Shown: positions 1 to 10,868, counted from the first letter of the stretch. The stretch: DNA of 64,000 bases from Agreia sp. VKM Ac-1783 (GCF_900177765.1 NZ_FXWI01000002.1:496001-560000); one strand, 5' to 3'. The notes: generated by a model not told the origin, from the sequence alone. Program-made: numbers and translations.

Positions 1-354
1 CGCGTGGAGAGTCGTTACGCGATCGACGAAAGCCCGCTTACGCCGCGCCAGGTCGACGTCGTCTCGTCGCAGGGCGCGTCGTGCGGTGACCCGACCGTCG
101 AGGAGCGTCGCGACGGCCATCACCGGCGAAAGCAGAGCGAAGACGAGCGCGAGGGGCGAGTGCAGCACGAACCACACCACGCCGGCCATCGCCAAGGGGG
201 CCAACGATCCGATGAGCGGAAAGGGAGTCTTCGGGGGCGGATCCGAGCGCCGAGGAACGACGAGGACCTCGTCGAGATCCATCGCGATGTCGAGAGTGCT
301 CGGCGCTCGATGAGGCGGCGACTCGTCAGACGAGAGGGAGTGACGTCGACGCAT
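1..354 (-). CDS. FtsK/SpoIIIE (EssC/EccC-type) ATPase, N-terminal part only
   Basis: The reading frame opens at an ATG ending at 354 and runs off the left edge, so only the first 118 residues are visible. A charged, proline-rich cytoplasmic segment (residues 1-45) is followed by two closely spaced hydrophobic helices (about 46-64 and 66-85) and then a basic stretch rich in Arg. Two membrane helices near the N-terminus before a large cytoplasmic part are typical of FtsK/SpoIIIE-domain ATPases of the EssC/EccC kind that drive type VII-like secretion. The ATPase domains lie outside the window, so the assignment rests on topology and on the FHA and PP2C genes upstream in the same direction. The 107-base gap to the preceding stop at 462 is long enough for its own ribosome site. 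Confidence 0.6.
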   Translation of the reverse strand, partial: MRRRHSLSSDESPPHRAPSTLDIAMDLDEVLVVPRRSDPPPKTPFPLIGSLAPLAMAGVVWFVLHSPLALVFALLSPVMAVATLLDGRVTARRALRRDDVDLARRKRAFVDRVTTLHA

Positions 355-461
355 GTACCGAGTAGACCTCGTGCACGCGCTCCCGCGTGTGCTGCCGCTG
401 CCATTGGTGGAGAGATCCGCAAGGGCCGGCTGTGTGAGCGACCCTCGGCGGCGTGCCGCTT

Positions 462-980
462 CTACAGCACGTCGAAGTACTGTTCTCCGATGCGGATGCG
501 CGTTCCTCGCGCCACCCCGTAGCGCTCCCCGGGTAGGGCCTCCACCGATTCTTCGCCCGAGACCGAGATCGATGTGCCGTTGCCCGAATGGCGATCGCTG
601 ACCCAGAACATCCCGTTCTCGATGCCGAACTCGAGATGCGTCTTCGACACGCTCAGCTGCGGATCGACGACGCGCACGATCTCGAGTCGACCTTCGTCTT
701 CTCGGACGACCGGGTTTCTGCCGATGAGTCCTGGGCCGGCGACGACCGCATTCTCTCCGGTGCTGAAGATGAGCCGGAAGACCGCCGGTGCCGCCGGCGA
801 TCGCGGAGCAGCCTTGGCGGGAGCCGTGAATGCTTCGTGTCGACCGGGCATGGGCAGGGGCTCGACGTGCTGGGTGTCACTCATGGCCGACGCGGCCAGC
901 ACCGAACTGCCGCACTCGCCGCAGAACATCGCGCCGCTGGGGAGCGCGGTTCCGCAGGTCTTGCACCTCACCGTGCTCAT
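462..980 (-). CDS. Zinc-ribbon and FHA domain protein
   Basis: A 172-residue phosphothreonine-reader protein. The N-terminus has a four-cysteine zinc ribbon (C6, C9, C20, C23), followed by a Pro/Ala-rich linker (about 30-66) and an FHA domain (about 70-170) with the family marks GR at 87-88, SKTH at 112-115 and SGNGT at 132-136. FHA domains bind Thr-phosphorylated partners, so it probably reports Ser/Thr kinase signalling to the neighbouring FtsK-type ATPase. I chose the ATG at 980 because it overlaps the PP2C stop as ATGA and begins right at the zinc ribbon; longer versions of this frame read antisense-like Arg-rich sequence. The overlap implies translational coupling to the phosphatase. Confidence 0.85.
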   Translation of the reverse strand: MSTVRCKTCGTALPSGAMFCGECGSSVLAASAMSDTQHVEPLPMPGRHEAFTAPAKAAPRSPAAPAVFRLIFSTGENAVVAGPGLIGRNPVVREDEGRLEIVRVVDPQLSVSKTHLEFGIENGMFWVSDRHSGNGTSISVSGEESVEALPGERYGVARGTRIRIGEQYFDVL

Positions 981-1798
981 GGGGTCCGCGCGCTCGGACG
1001 GGTCGATTCGGTCTCGTCGACGGCGACGGAGACGTCGACGACCAGGACGGTCACGTTGTCTCGGCCTCCGTTGGCCAGGGCGGCAGCGACGAGTTCGCTC
1101 ACGGCGCGCTCGGCCGACTCGGTCGTCGCCAGGTAATGCCGGATGCCGTGATCGGTGAGTTCCTTCGTCAACCCGTCGGAACAGATCAGGATGCGCTGGC
1201 CCGGTTCGACGGGAATGAGCGAGTAATCGGGAACCGGCTTGTCGTGGAACCCGACGGCCCGCGTGATCACGTTGCTGTCGGGATGGACATCGGCCTGCTC
1301 GCGGGTGATCAACCCGGCCGCGACCATCTCCTGCACGACGGAGTGGTCGGTCGTGATCTGTTCGAGCTCGCCATCGGCGAAGAAGTAGACCCGCGAGTCG
1401 CCGATATTGAACACGGCCCACTGCGCCTCGCCGTCGACGACCGTGAGCGCGACGCCGGTCACGGTGGTTCCGGTTCCGAGAACACTCTCATCGCCGACTC
1501 TGTCGATGTCGGCTCGCGCAGATTCGAGGGCTCGATCGATCGTGTCGGCATCGATGTACGCCCGGCCGGTGATATCGCCGAGGCGAGTGACGACCGCAGC
1601 GCTGGCGATGTCGCCTGCGGAGTGACCACCCATGCCGTCTGCCACGGCGAACAGGGGCGGATTCGCGACGACGCTGTCTTCGTTGACGGCGCGCTTGTTT
1701 CCCCGGTCCGACAAGAGCGACCAGGTGAGGGTCAGGGTGTCTGCGGCGCCGGGAAGGACAACGCTCACGTGGGCGTTGCTGTCACCGATCTGGGTCAC
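977..1798 (-). CDS. PP2C-family Ser/Thr protein phosphatase
   Basis: A soluble 273-residue Mn/Mg-dependent phosphatase that reverses Ser/Thr phosphorylation, complete over the usual PP2C core of about 240 residues. Visible metal-ligand motifs are the Asp of the first motif (D41), DGMGGH at 54-59, SDGLT at 208-212 and RDN at 246-248. No membrane segment is present, unlike mycobacterial PstP. The GTG start at 1798 has a purine-rich GAGGAG element upstream. It lies between two FHA proteins and is coupled to the second by a 4-base overlap, so it probably sets the phosphorylation state those domains read. No kinase gene is in the window. Confidence 0.9.
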   Translation of the reverse strand: MTQIGDSNAHVSVVLPGAADTLTLTWSLLSDRGNKRAVNEDSVVANPPLFAVADGMGGHSAGDIASAAVVTRLGDITGRAYIDADTIDRALESARADIDRVGDESVLGTGTTVTGVALTVVDGEAQWAVFNIGDSRVYFFADGELEQITTDHSVVQEMVAAGLITREQADVHPDSNVITRAVGFHDKPVPDYSLIPVEPGQRILICSDGLTKELTDHGIRHYLATTESAERAVSELVAAALANGGRDNVTVLVVDVSVAVDETESTRPSARTP

Positions 1799-1873
1799 GG
1801 GACTCTTCTCCTCGACATGCTGTTCGGATTCGGGCGCGCACGGTTCTGTCGGTGCGCAGACCGTCTCTCACGG

Positions 1874-2896
1874 TCAATCCGCTCCGGGAAGTATCTCGAT
1901 GACGTTGCCGTCGCCGATGTCGACCCTGCTGTACGGGGGAAGAACTATCGAGTCCCCCTGTTTCAACTTTATCCGAGGTGAGCCGGGCAGAGTGACGCCC
2001 GTGCCATTCGTCGACTGCAGATCCGTCACGATGACCTCGCGCCCTCGCTGCACGATATGCAGGTGGGTCGCCGAGACCTCCCGAGTGGGCGACGGCACCT
2101 CGACGAGGACAACCTGGTCACCGGCGATCTGCCGTGGGCCTCGAGGCCTGCGGCCGACATACACGGGCACATGCAATTCGAACGGGGCCTGCATCCCGAT
2201 CCGTACGCGGCTGGGCCGAATACGGTCCGTCGACGCACCGTCGGCTTCGTGCGTTCCTCCGTGTCTGCCCAGGCGCCGAACCGGAACCCGCTCCAGTGTG
2301 ATCTCGGCGTCGTCGGCCGCGTGCGTAGCGGCCCGCGGCTCGAGGATCTGGCGTCTCGCCGACGCGTCGACGACCGTTCGACCCTCGTCGAGCATCCAGA
2401 ACACCGAATCGACGGATGCGACACCGAGCACGAGCGGAAGCTCGGCACCCGAGACGGTCAACATCTCCGCGGGACCGACGGCGTCGGAGCTCGCGCCGAA
2501 GCGAAGTCCGGTCACTCTCGAGAACGACGCGAGATGCCACGGCCGGAGACCCTGCGACGAGAACCGCCGCGGCGCAGAATCCGCTGCGTACACGTCGACG
2601 ACAGAGGTTCCTCTGGCCACGACGGAGAGCACCGCCGCGCCGGCGCTGTCTGTCTCGAGTGCTGCCACGGCGAACGAGGACACGGCATCGGCACCGAGCG
2701 ACGGAACAGCCTGAACCACGCGTTCGAGCGATACGGAGCCGCTCGACATCTCGCCCCACAGTCGCGACAGCACGGTCGGCGAGTTGGCTCCCTCGAGGAG
2801 CGCGACCATACCCGGCACCACCAGAGCCAGCTGGGATCCAGACGGCGAAGCCGCGTCGTACACGACACGGCCTGTGGTCTGAGTGGGCGCGTTCAC
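1874..2896 (-). CDS. FHA domain protein with long N-terminal region
   Basis: A 340-residue protein whose last about 95 residues form an FHA domain: GRRP at 248-251, SATH at 275-278 and STNGT at 295-299. The first about 240 residues are mostly small and hydrophobic, without a membrane helix or a family I recognise; they may be a second binding module. It starts with GTG at 2896 and heads the leftward cluster FHA, PP2C, FHA with zinc ribbon, FtsK-type ATPase, with 75 bases to the PP2C start. Such sets occur at actinobacterial type VII-like secretion loci. I infer a role in signal-dependent control of that export system; no substrate (WXG100) gene is in view. Confidence 0.8.
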   Translation of the reverse strand: MNAPTQTTGRVVYDAASPSGSQLALVVPGMVALLEGANSPTVLSRLWGEMSSGSVSLERVVQAVPSLGADAVSSFAVAALETDSAGAAVLSVVARGTSVVDVYAADSAPRRFSSQGLRPWHLASFSRVTGLRFGASSDAVGPAEMLTVSGAELPLVLGVASVDSVFWMLDEGRTVVDASARRQILEPRAATHAADDAEITLERVPVRRLGRHGGTHEADGASTDRIRPSRVRIGMQAPFELHVPVYVGRRPRGPRQIAGDQVVLVEVPSPTREVSATHLHIVQRGREVIVTDLQSTNGTGVTLPGSPRIKLKQGDSIVLPPYSRVDIGDGNVIEILPGAD

Positions 2897-3050
2897 CCGT
2901 CGAGCTTATTCGCCGTTCGGTCACATCGACAGACGGCCGGCACGTGTCGACGGGAGACGCTCGCTCAGCGCCGGGTGCATTCAGCACGCATGAAATTCGG
3001 GAGTATTCAACTGATTTCGTGGTGCGGATCGCGCTTTGCGACGGAATCGC

Positions 3051-3085
3051 TTGCCCGGAGCGGTAGATCCTGACAGAATCCAGGC
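3051..3085 (+). promoter_or_regulatory. Candidate promoter of the Lrp-aminotransferase operon
   Basis: TTGCCC (3051-3056) and CAGAAT (3074-3079) are separated by 17 bases and followed by only 6 bases before the ATG at 3086. This spacing fits a sigma-70 type promoter making a leaderless or nearly leaderless mRNA. The -10 element lacks the consensus first T, so support is moderate. An Lrp protein would be expected to bind here itself. Confidence 0.4.
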
Positions 3086-3553
3086 ATGAGCCCAAAGCCG
3101 CGTCAATCACATCTGGATGACACATCGAAGGCGATCATCGAGCAGCTGCAGGTCGATGGACGACGGTCATATGCCGAGATCGGCAAGGCTGTGGGACTGA
3201 GCGAGGCGGCGGTGCGACAACGAGTGCAGAAGCTCACGGAGTCGGGCGTGATGCAGATCGTGGCCGTCACCGACCCTCTGCAGCTCGGCTTCTACCGTCA
3301 AGCGATGATCGGCCTGAAGGTGTCGGGAGACACCCGCGTCGTTGCCGACGCGCTTGCGGCGATACCAGCTGTCGACTATGTGGTGCTCACCGCGGGCACG
3401 TTCGACATCATGGCCGAGGTCGTCTGCGAGAGCGATGACGATCTCATCGCTCTGCTCAACTCGCAGATTCGACACCTCGACGGTGTCATCTCCACCGAGA
3501 CATTCGTCTATCTGAAACTGCACAAGCAGCTCTACAACTGGGGTACCCGATGA
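3086..3553 (+). CDS. Lrp/AsnC-family transcriptional regulator
   Basis: A 155-residue regulator of normal Lrp/AsnC length: an N-terminal winged helix-turn-helix (recognition region about 29-50, YAEIGKAVGLSEAAVRQRVQ) and a C-terminal RAM ligand-binding domain (about 70-145) containing the GTFDIMAEV motif. Members sense amino acids or related metabolites and form dimers to octamers on DNA. Its TGA overlaps the aminotransferase ATG (ATGA at 3550-3553), so the two are translated together and the regulator probably responds to that enzyme's substrate, an omega-amino acid or polyamine. The start is fixed by the promoter elements just upstream. Confidence 0.92.
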   Translation: MSPKPRQSHLDDTSKAIIEQLQVDGRRSYAEIGKAVGLSEAAVRQRVQKLTESGVMQIVAVTDPLQLGFYRQAMIGLKVSGDTRVVADALAAIPAVDYVVLTAGTFDIMAEVVCESDDDLIALLNSQIRHLDGVISTETFVYLKLHKQLYNWGTR

Positions 3554-4941
3554 ATGACATGACTTATTCCGACGCCGCCGAGAGCGAGCTGCAACGCAAG
3601 GCCAAGGAGCATCTGTGGATGCACTTCAGTAGGCAGTCCGTGATGGAGTCGGGCGACGGCGTGCCGATCATCACGCGTGGCGAGGGCCATCACATCTGGG
3701 ATAGTCGCGGCAAGAAGTACATCGACGGACTGTCTGGGCTCTTCGTGGTGAACGCGGGACACGGTCGTCGGCGGCTGGCCGAGACCGCGGCACGTCAGGC
3801 CGAGGAATTGGCCTTTTTCCCCGTGTGGTCCTACGCCCATCCGAACGCCATCGAACTCGCCGACAGGCTCGCACACTACGCGCCCGGAGACCTCAACCGC
3901 GTGTTCTTCTCGACCGGGGGCGGAGAGGCTGTCGAGACCGCGTTCAAGCTGGCCAAGTACTACTGGAAGCTGCAAGGACGGCCGACGAAGCACAAAGTCA
4001 TCTCTCGCGCCGTCGCCTATCACGGCACCACACAGGGAGCCTTGGCGGTCACGGGCATCCCGGGTATGAAGGCCATGTTCGAGCCGGTCACGCCGGGTGG
4101 CTTCCGTGTGCCGAACACGAACTTCTACCGTGCGCCAGAACACGGTGACGATCTGACTGCCTTCGGAATCTGGGCCGCCGATCGCATCGAGGAGATGATC
4201 CAGTTCGAGGGCCCCGACACCGTTGCAGCCGTGTTCCTCGAACCGGTACAGAACTCCGGTGGATGCTTCCCTCCACCACCCGGATACTTCCAGCGAGTTC
4301 GAGAGATCTGCGACCGCTACGACGTTCTGTTGGTCAGCGACGAAGTGATCTGCGCATTCGGCCGCATCGGCCACATGTTCGCGTGCGACGAGTACGGCTA
4401 CGTCCCCGACATGATCACCTGCGCCAAAGGCATGACCAGCGGATACTCCCCCATCGGCGCGACCATCGTGAGCGACAGGGTCTATGAGCCTTTCAAACAC
4501 GGTCAGACGTCGTTCGCGCACGGGTACACCTTCGGCGGACATCCCGTATCGGCTGCGGTTGCCCTGGCGAACCTCGATATCTTCGAAGAGGAGAAGCTCA
4601 ACGAGAACGTCAGGACCAACTCGCCCCTCTTCCGCTCCACTCTGGAGAAGTTGAATGATCTGCCGATCGTGGGCGATGTGCGGGGAGATGGATACTTCTT
4701 CGGGATCGAACTCGTGAAAGACAAGGTCACCAAAGAGACGTTCGACGACGACGAGTCCGAGAGGCTTCTTCGCGGCTTCCTATCGAAAGCGCTCTTCGAC
4801 GCCGGCCTCTACTGCCGCGCCGACGATCGGGGAGATCCCGTGATCCAACTCGCGCCGCCCCTCACCATCGGCGCGGCAGAGTTCGACGAGATCGAGCAGA
4901 TCCTTCGCGGAGTGCTAACGGAGGCGTGGAGCAGGCTCTGA
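3550..4941 (+). CDS. Class III (omega) aminotransferase
   Basis: A 463-residue PLP enzyme of fold type I, full length. It carries the phosphate-binding STGGGEAVE (121-129), the Asp-Glu pair D264-E265 that contacts the pyridine nitrogen, and the Schiff-base Lys K293 in CAKGMTSG. The overall pattern (FFPVWSY near 89, SGGCFPPPPGY near 236) resembles putrescine/omega-amino acid:pyruvate aminotransferases rather than ornithine or acetylornithine enzymes, but the exact amine donor cannot be read from the sequence. It is coupled to the Lrp regulator by a 4-base overlap. It ends 7 bases from the convergent DUF4192 gene, so no room is left for a separate terminator. Confidence 0.88.
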   Translation: MNDMTYSDAAESELQRKAKEHLWMHFSRQSVMESGDGVPIITRGEGHHIWDSRGKKYIDGLSGLFVVNAGHGRRRLAETAARQAEELAFFPVWSYAHPNAIELADRLAHYAPGDLNRVFFSTGGGEAVETAFKLAKYYWKLQGRPTKHKVISRAVAYHGTTQGALAVTGIPGMKAMFEPVTPGGFRVPNTNFYRAPEHGDDLTAFGIWAADRIEEMIQFEGPDTVAAVFLEPVQNSGGCFPPPPGYFQRVREICDRYDVLLVSDEVICAFGRIGHMFACDEYGYVPDMITCAKGMTSGYSPIGATIVSDRVYEPFKHGQTSFAHGYTFGGHPVSAAVALANLDIFEEEKLNENVRTNSPLFRSTLEKLNDLPIVGDVRGDGYFFGIELVKDKVTKETFDDDESERLLRGFLSKALFDAGLYCRADDRGDPVIQLAPPLTIGAAEFDEIEQILRGVLTEAWSRL

Positions 4942-4948
4942 CCACCTC

Positions 4949-6034
4949 TCACACCGCCTGCCTGCCTACCCAGTCAGGCACACGGCCCGTGCTGATCAGC
5001 TGCTCGAAGAGTCGTGCCAGCTCGTACCCCGGACCGATCGCCAGAGCCTGCTCGAGATAGTCACCCGCGGAGGAGCCCTGCCCTCGTGCCCACTCGAACC
5101 AGGCCAACATCGTGAAAGGAGCCAACTGCCACGGTAGCGGGGCGAGGGAGATGAGATGGCGGAGTAGACGCACTGCTCCCTCTATCCTCAGTCCGTCTGG
5201 GCACCTCCGGCCCTCACCGACGAAGGTCTCGAGTATCGAACCGTCGGGCACAGCCGCCCCTCGACGAAGCATCGCCGTGTCCGCGGCGGTCCGGTCTCCG
5301 GCATCGTCACCCCAGGCCATGAGCATCAATACGCAATCGCGCACGCCCTTGTCTCTGATGCTCCACAGCATGGCAGCCACGGCCTCCGGCGGAATATCGG
5401 AGGGCGTGGATTCGATCGCGTCAGTCCAGAGGACGTGCGCCGCGGACCATTCCCAGAGCCGTTCTCTCTCGCCGGCATCGTGCATGATCGCGGCCGATGC
5501 GCGCGACACCTCGTCGCGCTGTGCACTCGAGGCCTCATCGATCGGCGGCGCTCCCTGAGCGCGCGCCTCCACATCGCGGGGCGCACCGACGCCGTCGAGC
5601 TCGGCATCGATGCGTGTTTTTTCATTTTCATCGAAGCGGCCGCGCTCAGCATCGAGGTACGACGCCCAGACCCTGCCTGAACAGCACAGCGCATCGACGA
5701 TACCCAGTCCCGCCGACGCCATCCGGGTGACGATCGCCTCGACCAGCTGCGGACGCGGAGGTCGGTCCTCTGCGGTCCACGCCTCATCCGTGTAGACGGC
5801 GATCAGAACGGCATCCACACCCGGAACACGGCTGATCAGACGGATGATGGCGTCCGCGACCAGCCGGGGGTTCGCCCGGCTGTCTTCAGGGGGCAGATCG
5901 ACTCGCAACGAGGCCGCGGTCTGCCGGTTCTGAAACGTCTGCACGACAATGCTGTTCACGGGCGTGTACCCCATGACGCGAGGCAGGGCGATCAAGAAAT
6001 CTGCTGGGCGTTTCGCTTTAACCGAGGAAGTCAT
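4949..6034 (-). CDS. DUF4192 domain protein
   Basis: A 361-residue soluble protein of the DUF4192 family, widespread in Actinobacteria and of unknown function. The N-terminus shows the family pattern of a short start followed by PADFLIALPRVMGYTP and a repeated VRVDLPPED-like strand; the C-terminal third (about 265-345) is helical and TPR-like (GDYLEQALAIGPGYELA), matching the usual family end. The ATG at 6034 is the only sensible start. A short 6-bp inverted repeat with a 3-base loop lies just upstream at 6053-6067 and may fold in the leader. The convergent aminotransferase stop is 7 bases away. Confidence 0.85.
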   Translation of the reverse strand: MTSSVKAKRPADFLIALPRVMGYTPVNSIVVQTFQNRQTAASLRVDLPPEDSRANPRLVADAIIRLISRVPGVDAVLIAVYTDEAWTAEDRPPRPQLVEAIVTRMASAGLGIVDALCCSGRVWASYLDAERGRFDENEKTRIDAELDGVGAPRDVEARAQGAPPIDEASSAQRDEVSRASAAIMHDAGERERLWEWSAAHVLWTDAIESTPSDIPPEAVAAMLWSIRDKGVRDCVLMLMAWGDDAGDRTAADTAMLRRGAAVPDGSILETFVGEGRRCPDGLRIEGAVRLLRHLISLAPLPWQLAPFTMLAWFEWARGQGSSAGDYLEQALAIGPGYELARLFEQLISTGRVPDWVGRQAV

Positions 6035-6191
6035 GACGAGAGACTGCTGTGTGCCGCGGATCGCGGCGAGGGCGGGCCGTCAGTCTGTGGAGAAGCGATT
6101 CAGACGGGCCTCCTGTGAAGGAAGGGATGGGAGCAACACTGTCCACACCCGTGGGCTCCGCCCCTGCTTCCCAGCCGAGGTGAGCAAGGCT

Positions 6192-6225
6192 CCGCACTCT
6201 CGTGTGCGGGGATACTGTCGGAGTC
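6192..6225 (+). promoter_or_regulatory. Leaderless promoter with upstream inverted repeat (tag)
   Basis: TACTGT (6213-6218) sits exactly 7 bases before the ATG at 6226, the spacing expected when transcription begins at the start codon. Directly upstream, CCGCAC (6192-6197) and GTGCGG (6204-6209) form a perfect 6-bp inverted repeat where the -35 region would be, suggesting a regulator site. There is no convincing -35 hexamer. Confidence 0.45.
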
Positions 6226-6831
6226 ATGACACGAGAACTCCTCCAGACGGGAGACGACGGCATCGCACGATGCGGCTGGGTCTCCGACGATTCCGAATAT
6301 CGGCGATATCACGACGAAGAATGGGGCACGCCCCTGCACGGCGACGTCGCACTCTTCGAGACCATCGCACTGGAAGGGTTCCAGGCCGGCCTGTCATGGA
6401 TCGCCATCCTGAAAAGACGTCCCGCTTTCCGCGCCGCCTTCGACCAGTTCTCGATCGAACGAGTCGCTCGATTCGATGACGACAAGATCGACGAGTTGGC
6501 CCTCGACGCGTCGATCATCCGCAATCGCCAAAAGATCGCCGCCACCATTAAGAACGCTCGAATCGTTCACGAGCTGGTGCGTGATGACCCGGGATCCCTT
6601 GATCGTCTTATCTGGAGCCACGCTCCCTCATCGCACCAACGCCCCGCAACCGTCGACGAGATGCTGACGGTGACCGACAGTTCACGAGCACTCAGCGCAC
6701 AACTGCGACGTCTCGGACTCACCTTCGTCGGACCGACGACGATGCACGCCCTGATGCAGGCAGCGGGGCTGATCAACGATCACGCGTCGGGCTGCGCGCG
6801 CGGCGATCAACTCGCCGTCGCGTCGAGCTGA
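6226..6831 (+). CDS. tag: DNA-3-methyladenine glycosylase I
   Basis: A 201-residue base-excision repair enzyme that removes 3-methyladenine from alkylated DNA. The zinc ligands of the Tag family are all visible: C16 and H29 at the N-terminus and H186/C190 in HASGC at the C-terminus. The active-site block RYHDEEWGTP (27-36) and the EGFQAGLSWI pocket (50-59) are intact. Length equals that of other Tag proteins. I prefer the ATG at 6226 over a GTG 24 bases earlier because the TANNNT element fits a leaderless start at 6226 and because the zinc-site Cys then lies at the usual distance. It stands alone as a transcription unit. Confidence 0.93.
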   Translation: MTRELLQTGDDGIARCGWVSDDSEYRRYHDEEWGTPLHGDVALFETIALEGFQAGLSWIAILKRRPAFRAAFDQFSIERVARFDDDKIDELALDASIIRNRQKIAATIKNARIVHELVRDDPGSLDRLIWSHAPSSHQRPATVDEMLTVTDSSRALSAQLRRLGLTFVGPTTMHALMQAAGLINDHASGCARGDQLAVASS

Positions 6832-6832
6832 A

Positions 6833-7369
6833 TCAGTAGCCGGGGTTCTGCGGCCCGGCCGGGGGTTGAGGCGCGTAGACCGGCCGCGCTTGCGGCACGT
6901 ATCGAAGCACAGCGCTGGTCGGTCTCGCCCAGTCGGGGGCGACGAAGATGCCAGCGATCGGCTGAGGGTTCCACACGGATCGGTCGAACGCGAAGATGCC
7001 CCACCAGACGTAGGGAACAAAAATGTAGAGCACGACCCACGCCGCCGTCTTACCGAAGCGCAGAGCGATGTTGTAGGCGGCAATGCAGATGAATACACTC
7101 GACGCGATCCCGACGACCGGCACGAAGGCGACAAGGGCCCACCACCCCGCTTGTCCCCCGATCTCCAGAAATACCCACGAGTTGTAGATCGGAACCCATC
7201 CCTTCCAGGCGGGCTCTCCGGCCTTCACGAAGATCTTGCTCAGAAACCACGAGCTGACGACATAGATAGCGGCGATCAGAACCACGTAGAACGCACTGAA
7301 AATCAGCGTCAGAATAAGTCCGGCCGCTGCACCGGCCGCGGTGCCATCCGAGTCGTATGTCGAGATCAT
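6833..7369 (-). CDS. DUF5684 membrane protein
   Basis: A 178-residue integral membrane protein with hydrophobic segments at about 12-45, 72-98 and 106-126, joined by the conserved loop KAGEPAWKGWVPIYNSWVF typical of DUF5684 proteins. The C-terminal 30 residues are Pro/Tyr/Gln-rich and probably cytoplasmic. Function is unknown; related actinobacterial proteins are sometimes fused to signal peptidase-like or large exported proteins, but nothing here shows catalysis. Its stop is one base from the convergent tag stop. The start at 7369 is supported by a leaderless-type promoter. Confidence 0.75.
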   Translation of the reverse strand: MISTYDSDGTAAGAAAGLILTLIFSAFYVVLIAAIYVVSSWFLSKIFVKAGEPAWKGWVPIYNSWVFLEIGGQAGWWALVAFVPVVGIASSVFICIAAYNIALRFGKTAAWVVLYIFVPYVWWGIFAFDRSVWNPQPIAGIFVAPDWARPTSAVLRYVPQARPVYAPQPPAGPQNPGY

Positions 7370-7381
7370 GCAAGAAGACTA
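7370..7381 (-). promoter_or_regulatory. Leaderless -10 element for the DUF5684 gene
   Basis: On the minus strand TAGTCT (7381-7376) is followed by 6 bases and then the ATG at 7369. No Shine-Dalgarno sequence is present between them, so the mRNA probably starts at or next to the start codon. Confidence 0.45.
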
Positions 7382-7444
7382 GCGGCAACCCGCAACAACG
7401 CGCGGCGCCACCGGGTCAGCCAGCGGGTCTCGGCACCGACGCGA

Positions 7445-8197
7445 TCACACGCCTGACGAGTAGAGCCGGACTTCGCCCGGCTCGCCGAGTTCCATCCGAT
7501 GACCTGCTGCCCCCGCGACCGCAATGACCTCGTCGATCGTCGACAAATCGCGCGCGTGCATCAACAGCGCTCGGGTCAGCAGCCCCTTCGACTTCTTGTT
7601 GAAGTGATTCAGGGCCCGAACGGTGCCGTCGTCGGACTCGGTGACGACTCGCAGGAACCAAGAGTTGGCGCCTGAGCGCACGGGCGACAGAGCGACGTAC
7701 GCTTCCGATCTGAAGTCGAGCACGAGTTCTTCGCCCGCACCGATCTCGAGCGGCGCGACGGGTGCCCAGGTCTTGGCCAGATGGATTCCCGGCAGCTTGG
7801 AATCGTGCGACAGCCTGTACGCCGGAATAGGATCCAAAGCGCCGATCGGCCCCAGAAGCGCTGACTGGATCACCAGGTGTGATGCCGCGAACGCTCTGGC
7901 CTCCTGAGGGAGACTGGCCGAGTCGAGAGCATCGAACACCACGCCCGTATACCGGTCGATAGCGGGCATCGTCGGCGAGGTGGTGACGGTGCGATTCCGC
8001 TCGACCTCCGAGAGCTGACGAACGCTGATCTTCAGAGCTTTGAGGCTCGCATCCTCATCGCGAGAGAGAGCACGCAGTTCTCTTACCAGGCGGCGACGAG
8101 TCGCCGTCAGCGACGAAAAACGCAAGCGGGCCAGATCCAGCCTCGCCGCGTCACCCCCCTCCCGCTTCGTCTCGGACGGCGGAAGGAGGATGAGCAC
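7445..8197 (-). CDS. yaaA: YaaA/DUF328 peroxide-stress protein
   Basis: A 250-residue member of the YaaA family, whose Escherichia coli member limits intracellular iron during peroxide stress. The family marks are clear: an N-terminal LLPPSETKREGG (residues 4-15), a central DSKLPG segment and the C-terminal NHFNKKSKG basic motif around residue 187. The length is normal. A GTG start at 8197 follows a strong GGAAGGAGG-like ribosome site. It lies 21 bases after the ATP synthase epsilon gene and in the same direction, so it may be read through from the atp operon; the DUF5684 gene downstream has its own promoter. Confidence 0.85.
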   Translation of the reverse strand: MLILLPPSETKREGGDAARLDLARLRFSSLTATRRRLVRELRALSRDEDASLKALKISVRQLSEVERNRTVTTSPTMPAIDRYTGVVFDALDSASLPQEARAFAASHLVIQSALLGPIGALDPIPAYRLSHDSKLPGIHLAKTWAPVAPLEIGAGEELVLDFRSEAYVALSPVRSGANSWFLRVVTESDDGTVRALNHFNKKSKGLLTRALLMHARDLSTIDEVIAVAGAAGHRMELGEPGEVRLYSSGV

Positions 8198-8218
8198 GAG
8201 GTGGACGACCCGCTTGCG

Positions 8219-8482
8219 TCAGACGAGCGCCGCGTTGCGCGCGACGATCGTGATGGTGTTGTTCTCTACAGAAAGGAATCCGTCATCGGCCTGAGCAGTG
8301 ATTCGCGCACCCGAAGCCTGCGTCACGCGAACCTCGCCCTCGGCCAGGATGGCGAGGAGCGGCTCGTGACCGGCCAGGATGCCGATCTCGCCTTCGACCG
8401 TCTTGGCGATGACCATCGTCGCCTCGCCCGACCAGACTTCCTGGTCGGCCGACACGACACTCACCGTAAGCGGCGAAGCCAT
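8219..8482 (-). CDS. atpC: F1Fo ATP synthase epsilon subunit, short form
   Basis: The central-stalk epsilon subunit, here only 87 residues. It contains the complete N-terminal beta-sandwich (SVVSADQEVWSGEA to the end) that sits on gamma and the c-ring, but not the C-terminal two-helix domain that in Escherichia coli and Bacillus enzymes inhibits ATP hydrolysis. The start at 8482 is two bases after the atpD stop, and an upstream in-frame start would lie inside atpD. It ends with a clean TGA, and no helical reading frame follows, so this is a naturally short subunit rather than a frameshift. It is the last gene of the atp operon. Confidence 0.93.
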   Translation of the reverse strand: MASPLTVSVVSADQEVWSGEATMVIAKTVEGEIGILAGHEPLLAILAEGEVRVTQASGARITAQADDGFLSVENNTITIVARNAALV

Positions 8483-8484
8483 GA

Positions 8485-10868
<2,384 letters not shown>

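Noticed and set aside
4-522. 172-codon open frame on the plus strand at the left edge
   Set aside because: It lies antisense to the FtsK-type N-terminus, which has two clean membrane helices, and it reads as Arg-rich sequence without domains.
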